The position numbers and the translations under genes were made by a program. From Cyrtodaria siliqua (Eukaryota; Mollusca; Bivalvia; Adapedonta; Hiatellidae), in assembly GCA_037043455.1 (NCBI GenBank), contig JAWPHD010001280.1, positions 248,001 to 312,000 on the forward strand: DNA of 64,000 nucleotides, in the 5' to 3' direction. The notes under the pieces are model-generated. The model worked only from the letters and a program-made list of their open reading frames with translations, did no database searches and was not told where the DNA came from. This document shows, one piece after another, positions 11,800-21,666 of this stretch (the first letter of the stretch is position 1; each line of letters opens with the position of its first letter).

Positions 11800-12103
11800 A
11801 GTAGCTATCCCGCAATAAACACATTTTGAAACATACGTACACCGTTTCTAAACCTACTGACGACGAGGTATATAATGATATACCTTCCCTAGTTTAAGAA
11901 TCCAAACTTTATATACACAATATAAACCGCCTTTAACCAGCCAGGCCAAACGCCAAAACTGGAGCGTTGAATTAAGAGTTGTCAATTCATAATTAATTTC
12001 ACACATATTCAATCACGGATATTTTAAGAACGCGTGAAAAAACGATACAACTAATCGGCACATATACATCATTATATGACCTGAACACCTGAATAGAGTT
12101 TTG
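11800..12103 (+). repeat. Dispersed repeat family, copy A
   Basis: The segment from gtagctatcccgc to gaatagagttttg is shared with 59161-59470 (inverted, nearly full length) and 16571-16773 (partial). Common blocks are gta/cacacc/agtttctaaacc, ttaaccagcca/gaccaaac, cgaattaagagtt and atatgacctgaacacc. It has no ORF, so it is probably a non-autonomous element. Confidence 0.7.
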
Positions 12104-12184
12104 AAAAACGTTTTATAGTTTAATGTTTCCCTTTATTGGCGGCTTGGTTTTTTAATACCACATAATATACACCAAAGAGAAGAT

Positions 12185-12400
12185 TTGTTTGTTTGTTTGT
12201 TTGTTTGTATGGTGTTTTACGTCATTTTCAACACACCCACCTTTGCTGGGTAGAACCAGTACTGTACACCTCCCGCCAGTCATAAGAAAAGACACTTCCT
12301 CACTTACGTTACAAGTCGAGTACCCAGTAGTCGAGTACCCAGTGGGATTCGAACCCGCAGCGGTCCAAAGAGAAGAATATCACACCGGTCGAGTATGATT
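12185..12400 (-). repeat. tRNA-derived SINE fragment
   Basis: On the minus strand a B-box-like GGTTCGAATCC lies at 12353-12364, followed by tail sequence. The body (gggtagaaccagtactgtacacctcccgcc, ggtgttttacgtca, (tttg)n) recurs in pieces at 37955, 46705, 46811 and 58520, as expected of a SINE family. ttgtttgtttg at 12187 may be its tail. Confidence 0.55.
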
Positions 12401-12510
12401 TTGTAACCAACCCTATTCTTACAGAGATAAACAATAAATTATAAAATATACAAAATACAAACACGAAATAAAGGTTAACATTATATTTTATAATCGCATC
12501 AACAGTGCTT

Positions 12511-12804
12511 TCGGATGTACGGACGAACATACGAACGGACGAATTGCGCGCAAAAAATCTATGCTGTACCTGTCAAGGTCACACATGAAGGTCAACAGTG
12601 ATCGTGTCAAAGCTGAGACACGATCACTGTTGCCTTCATGTGTGACCTTGACAGGTACAGCATAGATTTTTTGCGCGCAACACACCGTCTCAATGTGATT
12701 AACAGTTGTGTGTGAATTTTCATGAAATTCTCTTCAGTACTTTCAAAGTTATGGTTGACACACGATTGTTTCGGATGTACGGACGAACATACGAACGGAC
12801 GAAC
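12511..12804. repeat. 65-bp-arm hairpin flanked by 32-bp direct repeats
   Basis: 12544-12608 is the reverse complement of 12617-12680 apart from one single-base indel, with an 8-base loop (aaagctga). Outside it, cggatgtacggacgaacat.. occurs at 12511 and identically at 12773. The internal sequence includes tgaccttgacaggtacagc. This is either a foldback element or a recent inverted duplication. Confidence 0.85.
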
Positions 12805-13084
12805 GGTGTAATTACAATATGCCACACACTTTATTTGACTGATTTTTTTATGACATTTAATACAAAACACATTAATACAAATTTGGTGTCTTTATTTGTT
12901 TAAGCAGTGTAGAAAATACAGGGTTGCAAAGTGAAACTATTTTTGAGGTGTGCAATTCAAAAAGTTGAGTAAAAGTAAGAACACACAAGGTCAACAATAG
13001 GCATACCGAGAAAAAATAGCATGGATGAGGCGATTTTTGTTTATATAAATATATCAAGTCAAAATGGAGACGAAAGCTGTCGCC

Positions 13085-13135
13085 GAGACACCTTTCTGTT
13101 AATTAGTCGAACCCGCTACCATCTGAGCTACGAAA
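13085..13135 (-). repeat. tRNA-like fragment (A box next to B box)
   Basis: On the minus strand cgtagctcagatggtag (A box) is followed at once by cgggttcga (start of a B box) with the anticodon arm missing, so this is not a functional tRNA. It is probably a deleted tRNA-derived SINE head. From 12805 to 13085 and 13140 to 13777 nothing else is supported. Confidence 0.45.
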
Positions 13136-13777
13136 TAATTCCCATAAGCGGAAATTGGGAAGCAGTTGCGATTGAATGAAATAGATACGTAAATACTTTA
13201 AGAAGTAAATACTTTAAGAATAATAAATGACATAATACGGCTTTGGCAGCTAAGTTATAAAGCAGCAAAGTTGTATATACTAATGGTTGTTGAATGATCA
13301 AAGCAAATTGAACCACTGTGTAAAGACCACAAACAGTAAGTGACATACACAATTATTTGTTTGTATTTCTCACAAGATATCGGAAATATGATTTTTTGAA
13401 CATATACTTTCATCAGTCTCCTCTGAATATTTATATAATGTCATCAGTGTCCTGTAATATTTACATTAATGATGCACATGCGCAGAATGGTGTAAAATGC
13501 GCAGCTTTGGTGCGCGTACGGTTCGTTTCTAATGCGTGTTGACTGTAAACACGGTATCAATTGCGCATACGGTTCTTTTTTTTAAATAATACTTGGGTTC
13601 TGTATAATAAAAAGACCATTCACATTCATGAGGTTATATTAGTTCTATTAAGAATGTTCATCATTCGAACAATTTCGATCGTCCTCGCTTTTGTGATAAT
13701 CGTTTCCTCAGGTTGTAAAAGTATCGACCTCTCATGTGATATTTATATAACAACAGATGGACACTGAATGAATGCGA

Positions 13778-13974
13778 CTAAACTATTTTAATAGTTTTGG
13801 TCGAAACCAATACACATGTGACCACTAGTAGAATACTAGCCGCCGCATTGGTCACCGTTGCCCGATTATAATACGCATTGCATAAGTCCGTATTACAATA
13901 GCAAGTCCATGTCGAGCAGTCACTCTCTTTTCTGCTCGAGCTGCAAAAGCGGTTGACAACTGATGAAACGGATT
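13778..13974 (-). CDS. Ly6-like gene, exon 3 (last cysteines and GPI signal)
   Basis: The acceptor is TTTCTTTTTCAG just before 13974, and the stop TAG is at 13780-13778. It encodes the FC..DCSTWTCYCNTDLCN half of the domain and the hydrophobic tail. The phase (two bases completing the split codon) matches exon 2 exactly. Confidence 0.85.
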
Positions 13975-16900
13975 CTGAAAAAGAAATTAAACAAATTAAT
14001 TATTTGCCAAGATATATACAAGGGAGGATAAACATAAAATAAATGAGTAATCAAAAAATATTCATATTTTTACAATGCATCGCTATTAACAATACTTTAA
14101 ATTATCACATTACCTATATGTAGTCATATGCATTATGTATATACAGAGGTATTTGATAAGTAATGAATGATAACATCAACGTCTCAAACAAATCTAACTT
14201 TTTCAAGAGACCTGAGCTCAAGTACTCAAATTTCGCTCGCGAACATTCTCATGACTCTAAAGATAAACAATCGTTGGAAGTTGCTATTTATTAGTATTTA
14301 GTAGTGCTGTGTGGCGGCCGTAAAAAGTCGCCCCGACTACAAATCAGAAGAGTTATTATTTACTGGTCCTTTGGGATCATCAAGCCCATTCTGTGTTGCT
14401 TTAAAGTAGAAATCGTTTAAGCCGGTGCTAGGAGGCGTGATAGGTGTTGCATCTTATAATTATCTCCCATGAACAGACTCAATACAACCGAGTCTGCTAC
14501 TTTTCTCTCTTTTTTGTGTTTTTTGCTTCCAAGGGATCACCTTTGTAGTATTTATTTATTATATTTATATCAGCTTGCTATGAACGTGTATATTTTAAAC
14601 TTACAGAAATATTTATGATTGAAATATTCATAGGGAGTAAGTATAATCCCTGTTCAGCTTAAGTCTAAGAATATTCTCAAGAATAGTTGGTGAATTCAAA
14701 GCCATGGGTTACGATAATACACTTTTGCATAATGTTTTCTAAGTTTATGGTAACGGTAGCTCTGATGGCGTAGCCTTTTAGTTATGCAAAAGTTACACGC
14801 GTTGAATCCTTAACTCGACTACACGATCTAAAAAAATAATAATTTGACAAACTTATACCCCATAAGATGTTGCAGGGGAAACATCTTTCTTCTAACATTA
14901 TAAGTTGGGCAGATTAAAACAAAAAGAAAGTCATCTCCAGTATCATTGTACGTACACATATGGCGTACGTACACGATCTCTAGTTGTGTCACATTAGGTG
15001 AAGAGAAGAAAACACAACCGTTTGGTTGGACTTACTATGTAGACATATGTCTCATAACCAAAGATCAATTTCACTTTAAACCTAAATGCCAGTTTCAAAT
15101 AAATCAAAACGACAAATCTAAAGAATATATATGTTTTATGTGCATTGTCCCAGAGTTATTCCAAAAAAACATTTTGCTCTGAAGAGCCAATTTTTGTATA
15201 AATGTTTGATAAGACATCTGCGGAGTAAAACCACCGAACAAAGGATAAACCATTTCTAAGTGGACGACCAAAGCCGCATTGCAACAGCAATTCTCGGATT
15301 CTTGTAGCTGCGAGAATCATAGCACTTATGGTGTGTGCCTACCATAGAGCTAAAAAAGGTAGGTATCAGGATTGGTTTCTGAAGACATCAAGGCCTGCAT
15401 AAACAACCGCGGTAATACAATAGATTAAACCTTAAATACCACGCGTGCATGCATAAACTCACCAAAGAGAAGACTATCTCATCGATCTTGGAATGCTCGT
15501 ACGAGGTCCATATTTTTTCAGGAGACATTTTTCTTGAATGTTTACCTTTAAAAATATCTGGCGTTGTTACGTTCCGTATTTGGAAACTTAAACCCGCCCA
15601 CATCTGACACACACAACAAGTTTCCAAATACGAAACGAAACGTCACACGAGAACGAGATTATTTAAAACGTAACCAAACAAAGTAAATGTCTGAAATTAA
15701 CCGAAATTAACAGTGGCTCACGAAAACCCACTATATCGGTTTGTCATTCTTAATATATTTGGTGAATTGTATGCATGCACATTAGGTATTTTAGGTTTGT
15801 TCTTTTCTTCAGAAACATCGCCGGAAAAGTGCGTATTGGGGTCGGTACGGTTTTCTACCAATCTGTCAAGGCACTGGAATCATGGCTCTATTGTAAGTAC
15901 AAACTTCCATAAGAGTCGTGATTCTGACGTCTAGAAAGCATGCTGACACGGCAGGAGAGAAAGCGTTACCAATGGATAACTCAGTGGATGACAGTCGTTA
16001 AAGAAAAGAAATGGCGGCGTCACGCAAATGTCTGCTTACGTAATTGTCACGGTTTATTTGTTATCAAACATTTGAAAACATTAAACAAGTATATAATTCC
16101 AAACATACCACCGCCACGTTGGATTGTCTGCTTTACTATATCCTTTACACACGATCCAGTACATTGTTCTTGTCCCCAGGATGTGTAACTGCAGTTGTAA
16201 CAGACGTAACACCGCAATGTCCCTAATGAAATATTAAAAGTTTGAAATATTTATATTAACAACGTTTGCGTAAAAATAGACGTCTGCAAAACTACAATTT
16301 GTGTGTATGTTTCCCTCCGGTAGTTACATTAACTAAACGACATAAACGACACTATTAACATGATCCCTCATACTAAAACATCTTTTTTAAAATAATTATT
16401 TAGGATTGTTTGATAACAGCTTAGAACGTGTTAATGTTATATTCCTTTAAACGTGTTTCAGTAGTTTCCAAATTTATTGCGAAACTTCAGTTTATCAATT
16501 TTCTGTTTATATGACTGTAAACAGCGAAGGTCAGTGAATGACATATTCTAAACGTTTCCTACTTAAAGTCCCTATCCCGTCATCAACAGGCACAGTTTTC
16601 AAAAGATGTACACCGTCTCTAAATTTATATAAAATATATTCTATTCTATTCTATATAATTTACATATTTTGAGAATCCAAACTCTACAGACACAATAGAA
16701 CCGGCTTTGACCAGCCAGACCAAACCAACTGGAGTGTCGAATTAAGAGTTACCAACTTATAATTCATTTTACTGTCTGCTGGGACTCGAGGTCACGACCT
16801 TCTGATACGTATTTTAACCCAATCTCCACGCAGAGTTATCGTTCCTTGCACTCACATATATCTCTGCTAAATACTAAATTACAAGATTTTGGTAAAACCT

Positions 16901-19501
16901 GTTAAATTGGAATATGTTTGCCTGAAACTTATTTATTTATTGTGTAAATATAATTATCAGAATATCTGTAAATTAGATGTTGCAAGATTTGAAATAATGC
17001 ATGAAAACAATTTAGTTTTAATCGGGACTATTTTACTACAAAAATATTACGTACTTAGGTCTCCTCAATCGAAACGCATATGTAAATATTTCAAACCGAA
17101 GCTCGATAGCAGAACATTACTAAAAAAAATTAACTCATAGAAATAAAAATTGAAATTATTTAATATAGGTCTATATTTTACCTTTGCAGATCACGCAAAA
17201 TGATTTATTTTAAACATCGTCATAACTTTTTTGAATAATCGCGTGACCTAACCGTTCGCCCTAATTCCTTTGACGTTGACAGAGTCAAATGAGGAATGAG
17301 TGTACTCTGGGTAGAGATTGATTTTAACCACGTGTTTGTCATATAAGGGCACTGAGTTCAACAGAAACGTCATCTAACATGTATCCCAGTTGTTTAAAAT
17401 GATGTATTAATAATTGATCTGGAATGATTATGACATTTACGTTTATCAACTATATTCAATGTGTAAACGTCTATCGACACAATAGTCTCTTCCGTGTACC
17501 AGGAATTTGGCGCGAACAGAGAGCGTGTTGGAGGGTGATCGGTAATAAACTTGGTCACATAATGTAACACTTATGTGTATACATGAAATATAATAGTAGT
17601 AAACAATTTAATTGTCTATTTGATTGATATAAAAAAGATTTTTTCCAATGATAACAACTTTAATTCTTAATACTAGATATATATAAGACATCACGTGATT
17701 GGTGTTCAAGATGGTCGTTTTGACTGATATAATTAATGCAATGATTGATAATAATGCAACAGCTAGATATTCGAATGCAAATGCAGAATAAAAACTGTTC
17801 TATAAATGTCATTATTTATGTACAACTGTACCTTAAAAGATATCATGTTTGTGCATCAGCCTAGAAATATCCACAACCATAAATAAAAAACTAAAAAACA
17901 AATAACATCCATATAATCCTCATTGTCTTATCAAGGGCAACTAGAATCCAAATTTTAAAACTGATTTCCTTTTGGCTCAAATTTGATCAAATACAGGGGT
18001 AATTCTCAGCCACATAGACACCCATTATGAATGTACATATGTTAGTAAGACCATGCTCGAAAAATGAGGTGTAGGGTACATAGCTGTCAAGGCCCAATGG
18101 AAGTCAAGAGTGAGATGGGGCATAAGGGATGGTTCACGTTTGGTTATAAGGTCAGTGGGGTGAAGCCCACTGAAGCCGAAGAGGTCTTTGATTGAAGTTT
18201 ATTTATTTTAGCATAGAGGTTCATAATACTGTATAATCATATAATTTATTTTAATTCAAGTCAAACAATATACGGAAGCGACACGGAAATCCTGGTTAAA
18301 CTATATTAAATTTTATCGGTTTTGTATAAAAGATACTAAATTTTATAAAAAAAATATCGCGAAAAAAGACATTTTGGTCAATTTTTTAAAATGCGTGAGG
18401 TGTGAGCGTGATTTGACACACAAATGCGTGTGTCTCGCGCCCAATGTCCAGTGCGTGAGACTAGACAGGTAGGAAGGTAGGCAAATAGTGTAATCAGTCA
18501 ACAGTATTGTTCTTGACCATGCATTCATTGTGGTATACCTTGGCTGTAATGTATTTAATCATAATGTAAACCTTTCGGAAGCTTTATACTTCGTGTATTA
18601 AATTGACACCTACATATATGCTCATCGAAAATTGATTTTGAGTATGTGTATATATGAAGTGTTTATTCAGATAATCCCAATGGGTCATAAGACCCGTGAG
18701 TATACAACAAATACATATAAACTTGTCAGCGATAGTGAAATATATATACAAAATTACAAACATATTTAACAGAAAAGTATTCACATGTATAAGGACTTAG
18801 GTAACAATTAATACTTTAGTTAATGTTGTTATTTTGCTTTCACCTCAAAATATACAGTGAAGGTGACTGAACCATCACATTGAATCGCTAAAATGTTCAT
18901 GTACATATTTATATTAATATATAATATTAGATTTAACTAACGTGACAAATGGGTATATATACAGTTCATTGTCACAGGTTGGCCAATGATCACCAATGCA
19001 AATTGCTCCAGGGCTTTTTTCGACAAAACCATGCCTCTACATTTTGGGGAAAAAAACATGCGTTTATTTCTCCTTTTGGGAAAGATGTGAGATTTCATCA
19101 ATTTATTAAGTAAATATGACAATACTATGCTTTATTTATATTTTCATCCATTATTTACTATAATGACTGACTTCTCAGTCAGAACTGACTTAGACAGACA
19201 AAAGCACATTGCAGAATTAATGCCTTTTCTCAAATTCTGAGAGACTGCTGCTTTCTGATTGGGAAAACTTTCTGCCACAATTGGGAAAAAAACAGTAAAA
19301 TATTAAATTAGGAAGAGGCCTTTGTTAAGGTAAAAAGCCCTGGCTGAAGTTCCTTAATCTCCGCCATATCTTAGCTGTATGAACATCAGCAAACACATTT
19401 GAAATGAGACAATTGTGTGCTAGATATCCCTTACCTTCTGCTTGCAAACCAGTCACAAATGTGAACACCACCACAATTCCCATAACTAGTTTTCCATCCA
19501 T
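13778..19501 (-). CDS. Ly6/uPAR-domain secreted, probably GPI-anchored protein (3 exons)
   Basis: Coding exons are 19501-19435, 16222-16109 and 13974-13778 (67+114+197 bp, 125 aa). Both introns are GT-AG and phase 1, and the frame runs through without a stop. Residues 1-20 are a signal peptide (MDGKLVMGIVVVFTFVTG). Residues 27-93 form a three-finger LU domain with ten cysteines at 27, 30, 33, 43, 47, 71, 80, 85, 87 and 92; it starts CYVC and ends with the diagnostic CNTDLCN. After a short spacer, residues 104-118 are hydrophobic, as in a GPI-attachment signal. The family includes cell-surface modulators of receptors and channels and secreted ligands; the partner of this one cannot be read from sequence. 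It is the only intact host gene found. Introns of 3.2 and 2.1 kb carry repeats. A Polinton starts 82 bp upstream of the start codon. Confidence 0.85.
13975..16108 (-). other. Ly6-like gene, intron 2
   Basis: This GT-AG intron is 2.1 kb. It holds a partial copy of the 11.5-kb repeat family (15285-15410), a hairpin with arms cgttccgtatttggaaact at 15570-15588 and its inverse near 15618-15637, and AT-rich filler. The plus-strand frames at 14946 and 15713 and the minus-strand frame at 15388 resemble no protein family and lie inside the intron. Confidence 0.6.
16109..16222 (-). CDS. Ly6-like gene, exon 2 (first five cysteines)
   Basis: The acceptor is ATTTCATTAG and the donor is GTATGT at 16108. 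The exon is 114 bp, a multiple of three, and phase 1 at both ends. It encodes LRCYVCYNC..QCTGSC..DIVKQ, the N-terminal half of the LU domain. Overlapping plus-strand frames in this interval are shadows. Confidence 0.8.
16223..19434 (-). other. Ly6-like gene, intron 1
   Basis: This GT-AG intron is 3.2 kb. It contains copy B of the dispersed family (16571-16773), a tRNA-like SINE piece (about 16785-16850, B-box-like gactcgaggtcacgacc) and otherwise AT-rich sequence. The short frames at 16889, 18343, 18584 and 18937 have no recognisable domain and are not called. Confidence 0.55.
16571..16773 (+). repeat. Dispersed repeat family, copy B (partial)
   Basis: It shares ccctatcccg, gtacaccgtctctaaa, gagaatccaaactct..agacacaata, gaccagccagacc and gtcgaattaagagtt with copies A and C. 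Confidence 0.6.
19435..19501 (-). CDS. Ly6-like gene, exon 1 (signal peptide)
   Basis: The ATG is at 19501-19499; a second in-frame ATG is at codon 7. The exon ends in CAAGCAGAAG followed by the donor GTAAGG, leaving one base of a split codon. Unspliced, the frame runs only to codon 58. A plausible 3' splice site (pyrimidine-rich, ending ACATTTTAG) at 19541-19540 would make 19539-19502 the 5' UTR. Confidence 0.8.
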
Positions 19502-19582
19502 TGCTGATCAGTATATTTGGCCTATGCTTGCGGTTCAGACTAAAATGTTGAAAATAAATATTTTAAAAAGGTAAGCGTGGTA

Positions 19583-19848
19583 TTTATGTATTTTGGGGGT
19601 TCTGGCTCAAAGCTCTCGTTTCACTCGAGTTTGATCCAGAAACCCCCAAAATACATATATATATAAACTCCTACCACAAGGTGCTGAAATAAGCTGAGCC
19701 AGAGTTATATTCTGAGATTTTTTAATAAAAGTTGAAATTTACACCTAAATCATCATGAAATGGTGATTTACTTGATTTATTAAAACTTTTTTAGAATAGG
19801 GTAGTGAAGATTGTAAGTTTAATTTTTTTTAATAGTTATCAAAATTAC
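19583..19848 (+). repeat. Polinton left TIR
   Basis: It matches 34311-34582 inverted with few differences, up to tagttatcaaaattac. The outer ~70 bases (19588-19657) are themselves a near-perfect palindrome: tattttgggggttctgg(c/a)tcaaa pairs with its own inverse around a gctctcgtttcactcgag loop. The inner end overlaps the last codons of the first minus-strand gene. Confidence 0.93.
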
Positions 19849-20441
19849 ACCCAAATTACCAAAAAAGTCTGTTCCATTGCTTCCTTTCTTCCCTGCTCCA
19901 CTAGTTCTTTTTTTTGAACTTCACTGATTTCAAGTTTCTTTTGTTTGATATCCTGTTTCAAATTATAGTATCTCTCCAGTTCATCCAAAACCATCTTGAA
20001 CTCTTGTTCTGATATATATGCATCACTCAACGCTTTTGATATTAACTGCTTTATACTATTTAACTTAGACTCTGCCAAAGTTTTTATTTCATGATGTTTT
20101 TGAGCTTTTGCATTAAGCTTGCGTCTGATAAAATTAATACAAACACCTGTAGCTCCACATACTATTGCTGCTACTTCCAAAGGTAACAAAACTGGAACAA
20201 CAAATCCAATCCCAGACATAATAACACCTGCAGATATCAAGGTAGTGTCAATTCCATCTGTAATATTAATACCACGTTTATATTTTTTATAAAGAGACTG
20301 ACGTATATCTCGTTCTGTAATTAACTTTTTTTCAATCTCTGAAATCTTTTGTAATCTATAATTTTGTCCGTCTTCCACTGGCATCGGTCCGTCTTCTAAT
20401 GGCAACTCAGGATATATACTTGGTGCTGTCGGTTGCTTCAT
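19845..20441 (-). CDS. Polinton hypothetical protein with hydrophobic hairpin and coiled coils
   Basis: 198 aa. Residues 29-55 and 150-185 are charged, heptad-like helices. Residues 66-105 are a long hydrophobic stretch with glycines (SAGVIMSGIGFVVPVLLP) broken by one turn, suggesting a membrane-inserted hairpin. The segment KYKRGINITDGIDTT is the sort of conserved block I associate with a recurring Polinton gene, but I cannot give it a role. It is intact. The stop lies inside the left TIR and the start is preceded by an A/T-rich leader. A membrane-associated virion protein is possible (inference). Confidence 0.7.
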   Translation of the reverse strand: MKQPTAPSIYPELPLEDGPMPVEDGQNYRLQKISEIEKKLITERDIRQSLYKKYKRGINITDGIDTTLISAGVIMSGIGFVVPVLLPLEVAAIVCGATGVCINFIRRKLNAKAQKHHEIKTLAESKLNSIKQLISKALSDAYISEQEFKMVLDELERYYNLKQDIKQKKLEISEVQKKELVEQGRKEAMEQTFLVIWV

Positions 20442-20463
20442 TTTTTTATTTAATAATAAAAAA

Positions 20464-20961
20464 TTAAATTAATTCAATTAATAATGATACCACCGTATTT
20501 ACAGCGGTAGCGTTGGCAGTCTTGCATACAAAGTTAATAACAGAACTAGCGCCAATATCTAAAGGACTATCACAGTTATCGTGGTTGCGTTGGATGATGT
20601 GAAGCGTTATGCCATAATTTGGTTTTTCAACACCATTAACAGAAACTACTACAGATACGTCACCAACTAATCGGTCACTTGCTAAACCTATTCCCATAAT
20701 CCGTCCACGGCGTGTCATTACATACCCCACATTTGTTTTTGCTCCACCGTTACCAAATGAGAGTATTCTATTCAACATAAGTGGGCCCTTAGCCTCCGCA
20801 AATATTGTTATAATCCCATATTTAAGATTATCAACTCTATCTCTCAAAAGGTTGAAATGGTTAACAATAGGCACAACTCGCCTATGTAAATCTAGAACAT
20901 GATTGGTTAAAGCCTCTAAGTCTTCTGTTTTTTCAGGGCTTGTTGGCCCAAATATACTCAT
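20464..20961 (-). CDS. Polinton hypothetical protein with helical N-terminus and beta-rich C-terminal domain
   Basis: 165 aa, intact. Residues 12-60 are predicted helix (TNHVLDLHRRVVPIVNHF). From about 70 the sequence turns to short alternating strands with glycines and ends CKTANATAVNTVVSLLIEL, the look of a trimeric fibre-head or jelly-roll fold. It starts 27 bp before the neighbouring penton-like gene ends, read from the same strand, as in a structural-gene cluster. A fibre or spike role is inference from fold-like pattern and position only. Confidence 0.6.
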   Translation of the reverse strand: MSIFGPTSPEKTEDLEALTNHVLDLHRRVVPIVNHFNLLRDRVDNLKYGIITIFAEAKGPLMLNRILSFGNGGAKTNVGYVMTRRGRIMGIGLASDRLVGDVSVVVSVNGVEKPNYGITLHIIQRNHDNCDSPLDIGASSVINFVCKTANATAVNTVVSLLIELI

Positions 20962-20987
20962 TGTTTTTTTTTATAAAAATATATTTT

Positions 20988-21633
20988 TTAAATAATTTCT
21001 AAAACACAACTCATAGGCAAACCGTGATTATCTATTTTGTTGCCATGCTCATCTCTGACTTCTATTTTCAATTCAGTAGTTGCACCATTTGAAAGACAGT
21101 GATATTCAGGATAAAAACGTGTATATACAATATCTCCAAACTGCTTATTTACTACAGGTATAACCCCTATAATAGTGCTTGGTGCACCATTGAAATAATT
21201 ACTACTCGTATTAACTTGTTCCAGATGAACATATAGCTGTTTATAAGGAGCTAAATCAATTGAGTGATCTCAAACACGAATACCTTTTAACCATTTTCTG
21301 TCCTCGAATCCCAGCATTTTTGAAAGACCGCTTGATAATCGTGTCTCTGTTGGCGTATCTAAAATGGCTATAGCACTTTGGACAATAATGGTTAGGGTAA
21401 TATTTTTATTTAGCAATTTAAAAAATTCTTCCAACTCTTGAAAGTTATAGAGTCCATCTGGTATATGATACGTTTTATCTGTGTTTTTTTGTCTTTATGA
21501 CTGCATGATTAATATTAAACCAACCGATAGTGTATGTAAAACTTTTTAATCCAACGCGCTTAGTTCCATCTCTATTATCGATATATTGTTGTAAATTAAT
21601 AGAGTTGTCTATGTTTGAAATTGTATGAAACAT
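20988..21633 (-). pseudogene. Putative minor capsid (penton-like) protein, broken
   Basis: The start ATG at 21633 opens a frame that ends at 21475. The next frame carries on from about 21495 to a stop at 20988-20990, so there is a frameshift near 21480-21495 and an in-frame TGA at 21272-21270. The C-terminal third (ELKIEVRDEHGNKID then CVLEII) has the D-x-x-G-x-x-(I/V)D strand pattern I associate with single jelly-roll minor capsid proteins of Polintons. About 215 codons in total, the right size for that class. It lies divergent to the 21667 gene over a 33-bp AT-rich spacer. The function is inferred. Confidence 0.5.
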
Positions 21634-21666
21634 TTTTTTTAATATATATAAAAAATACAAATAAAA
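21634..21666. promoter_or_regulatory. Divergent AT-rich spacer between two Polinton genes
   Basis: 33 bp of tttttttaatatatataaaaaatac type sequence separate two outward-facing start codons. A TATA-like core (taatatatataaaaaa) could serve both. The same A-rich leader appears before most Polinton starts here. Confidence 0.45.

Noticed and set aside
13085..13135. tRNA gene
   Set aside because: The A-box and B-box halves are adjacent with no anticodon arm or acceptor pairing; it is a fragment.
13651..13764. Small secreted peptide (37 codons) with signal-like N-terminus
   Set aside because: It lies antisense just past the Ly6-like stop codon; short, no cysteine framework, no family resemblance.
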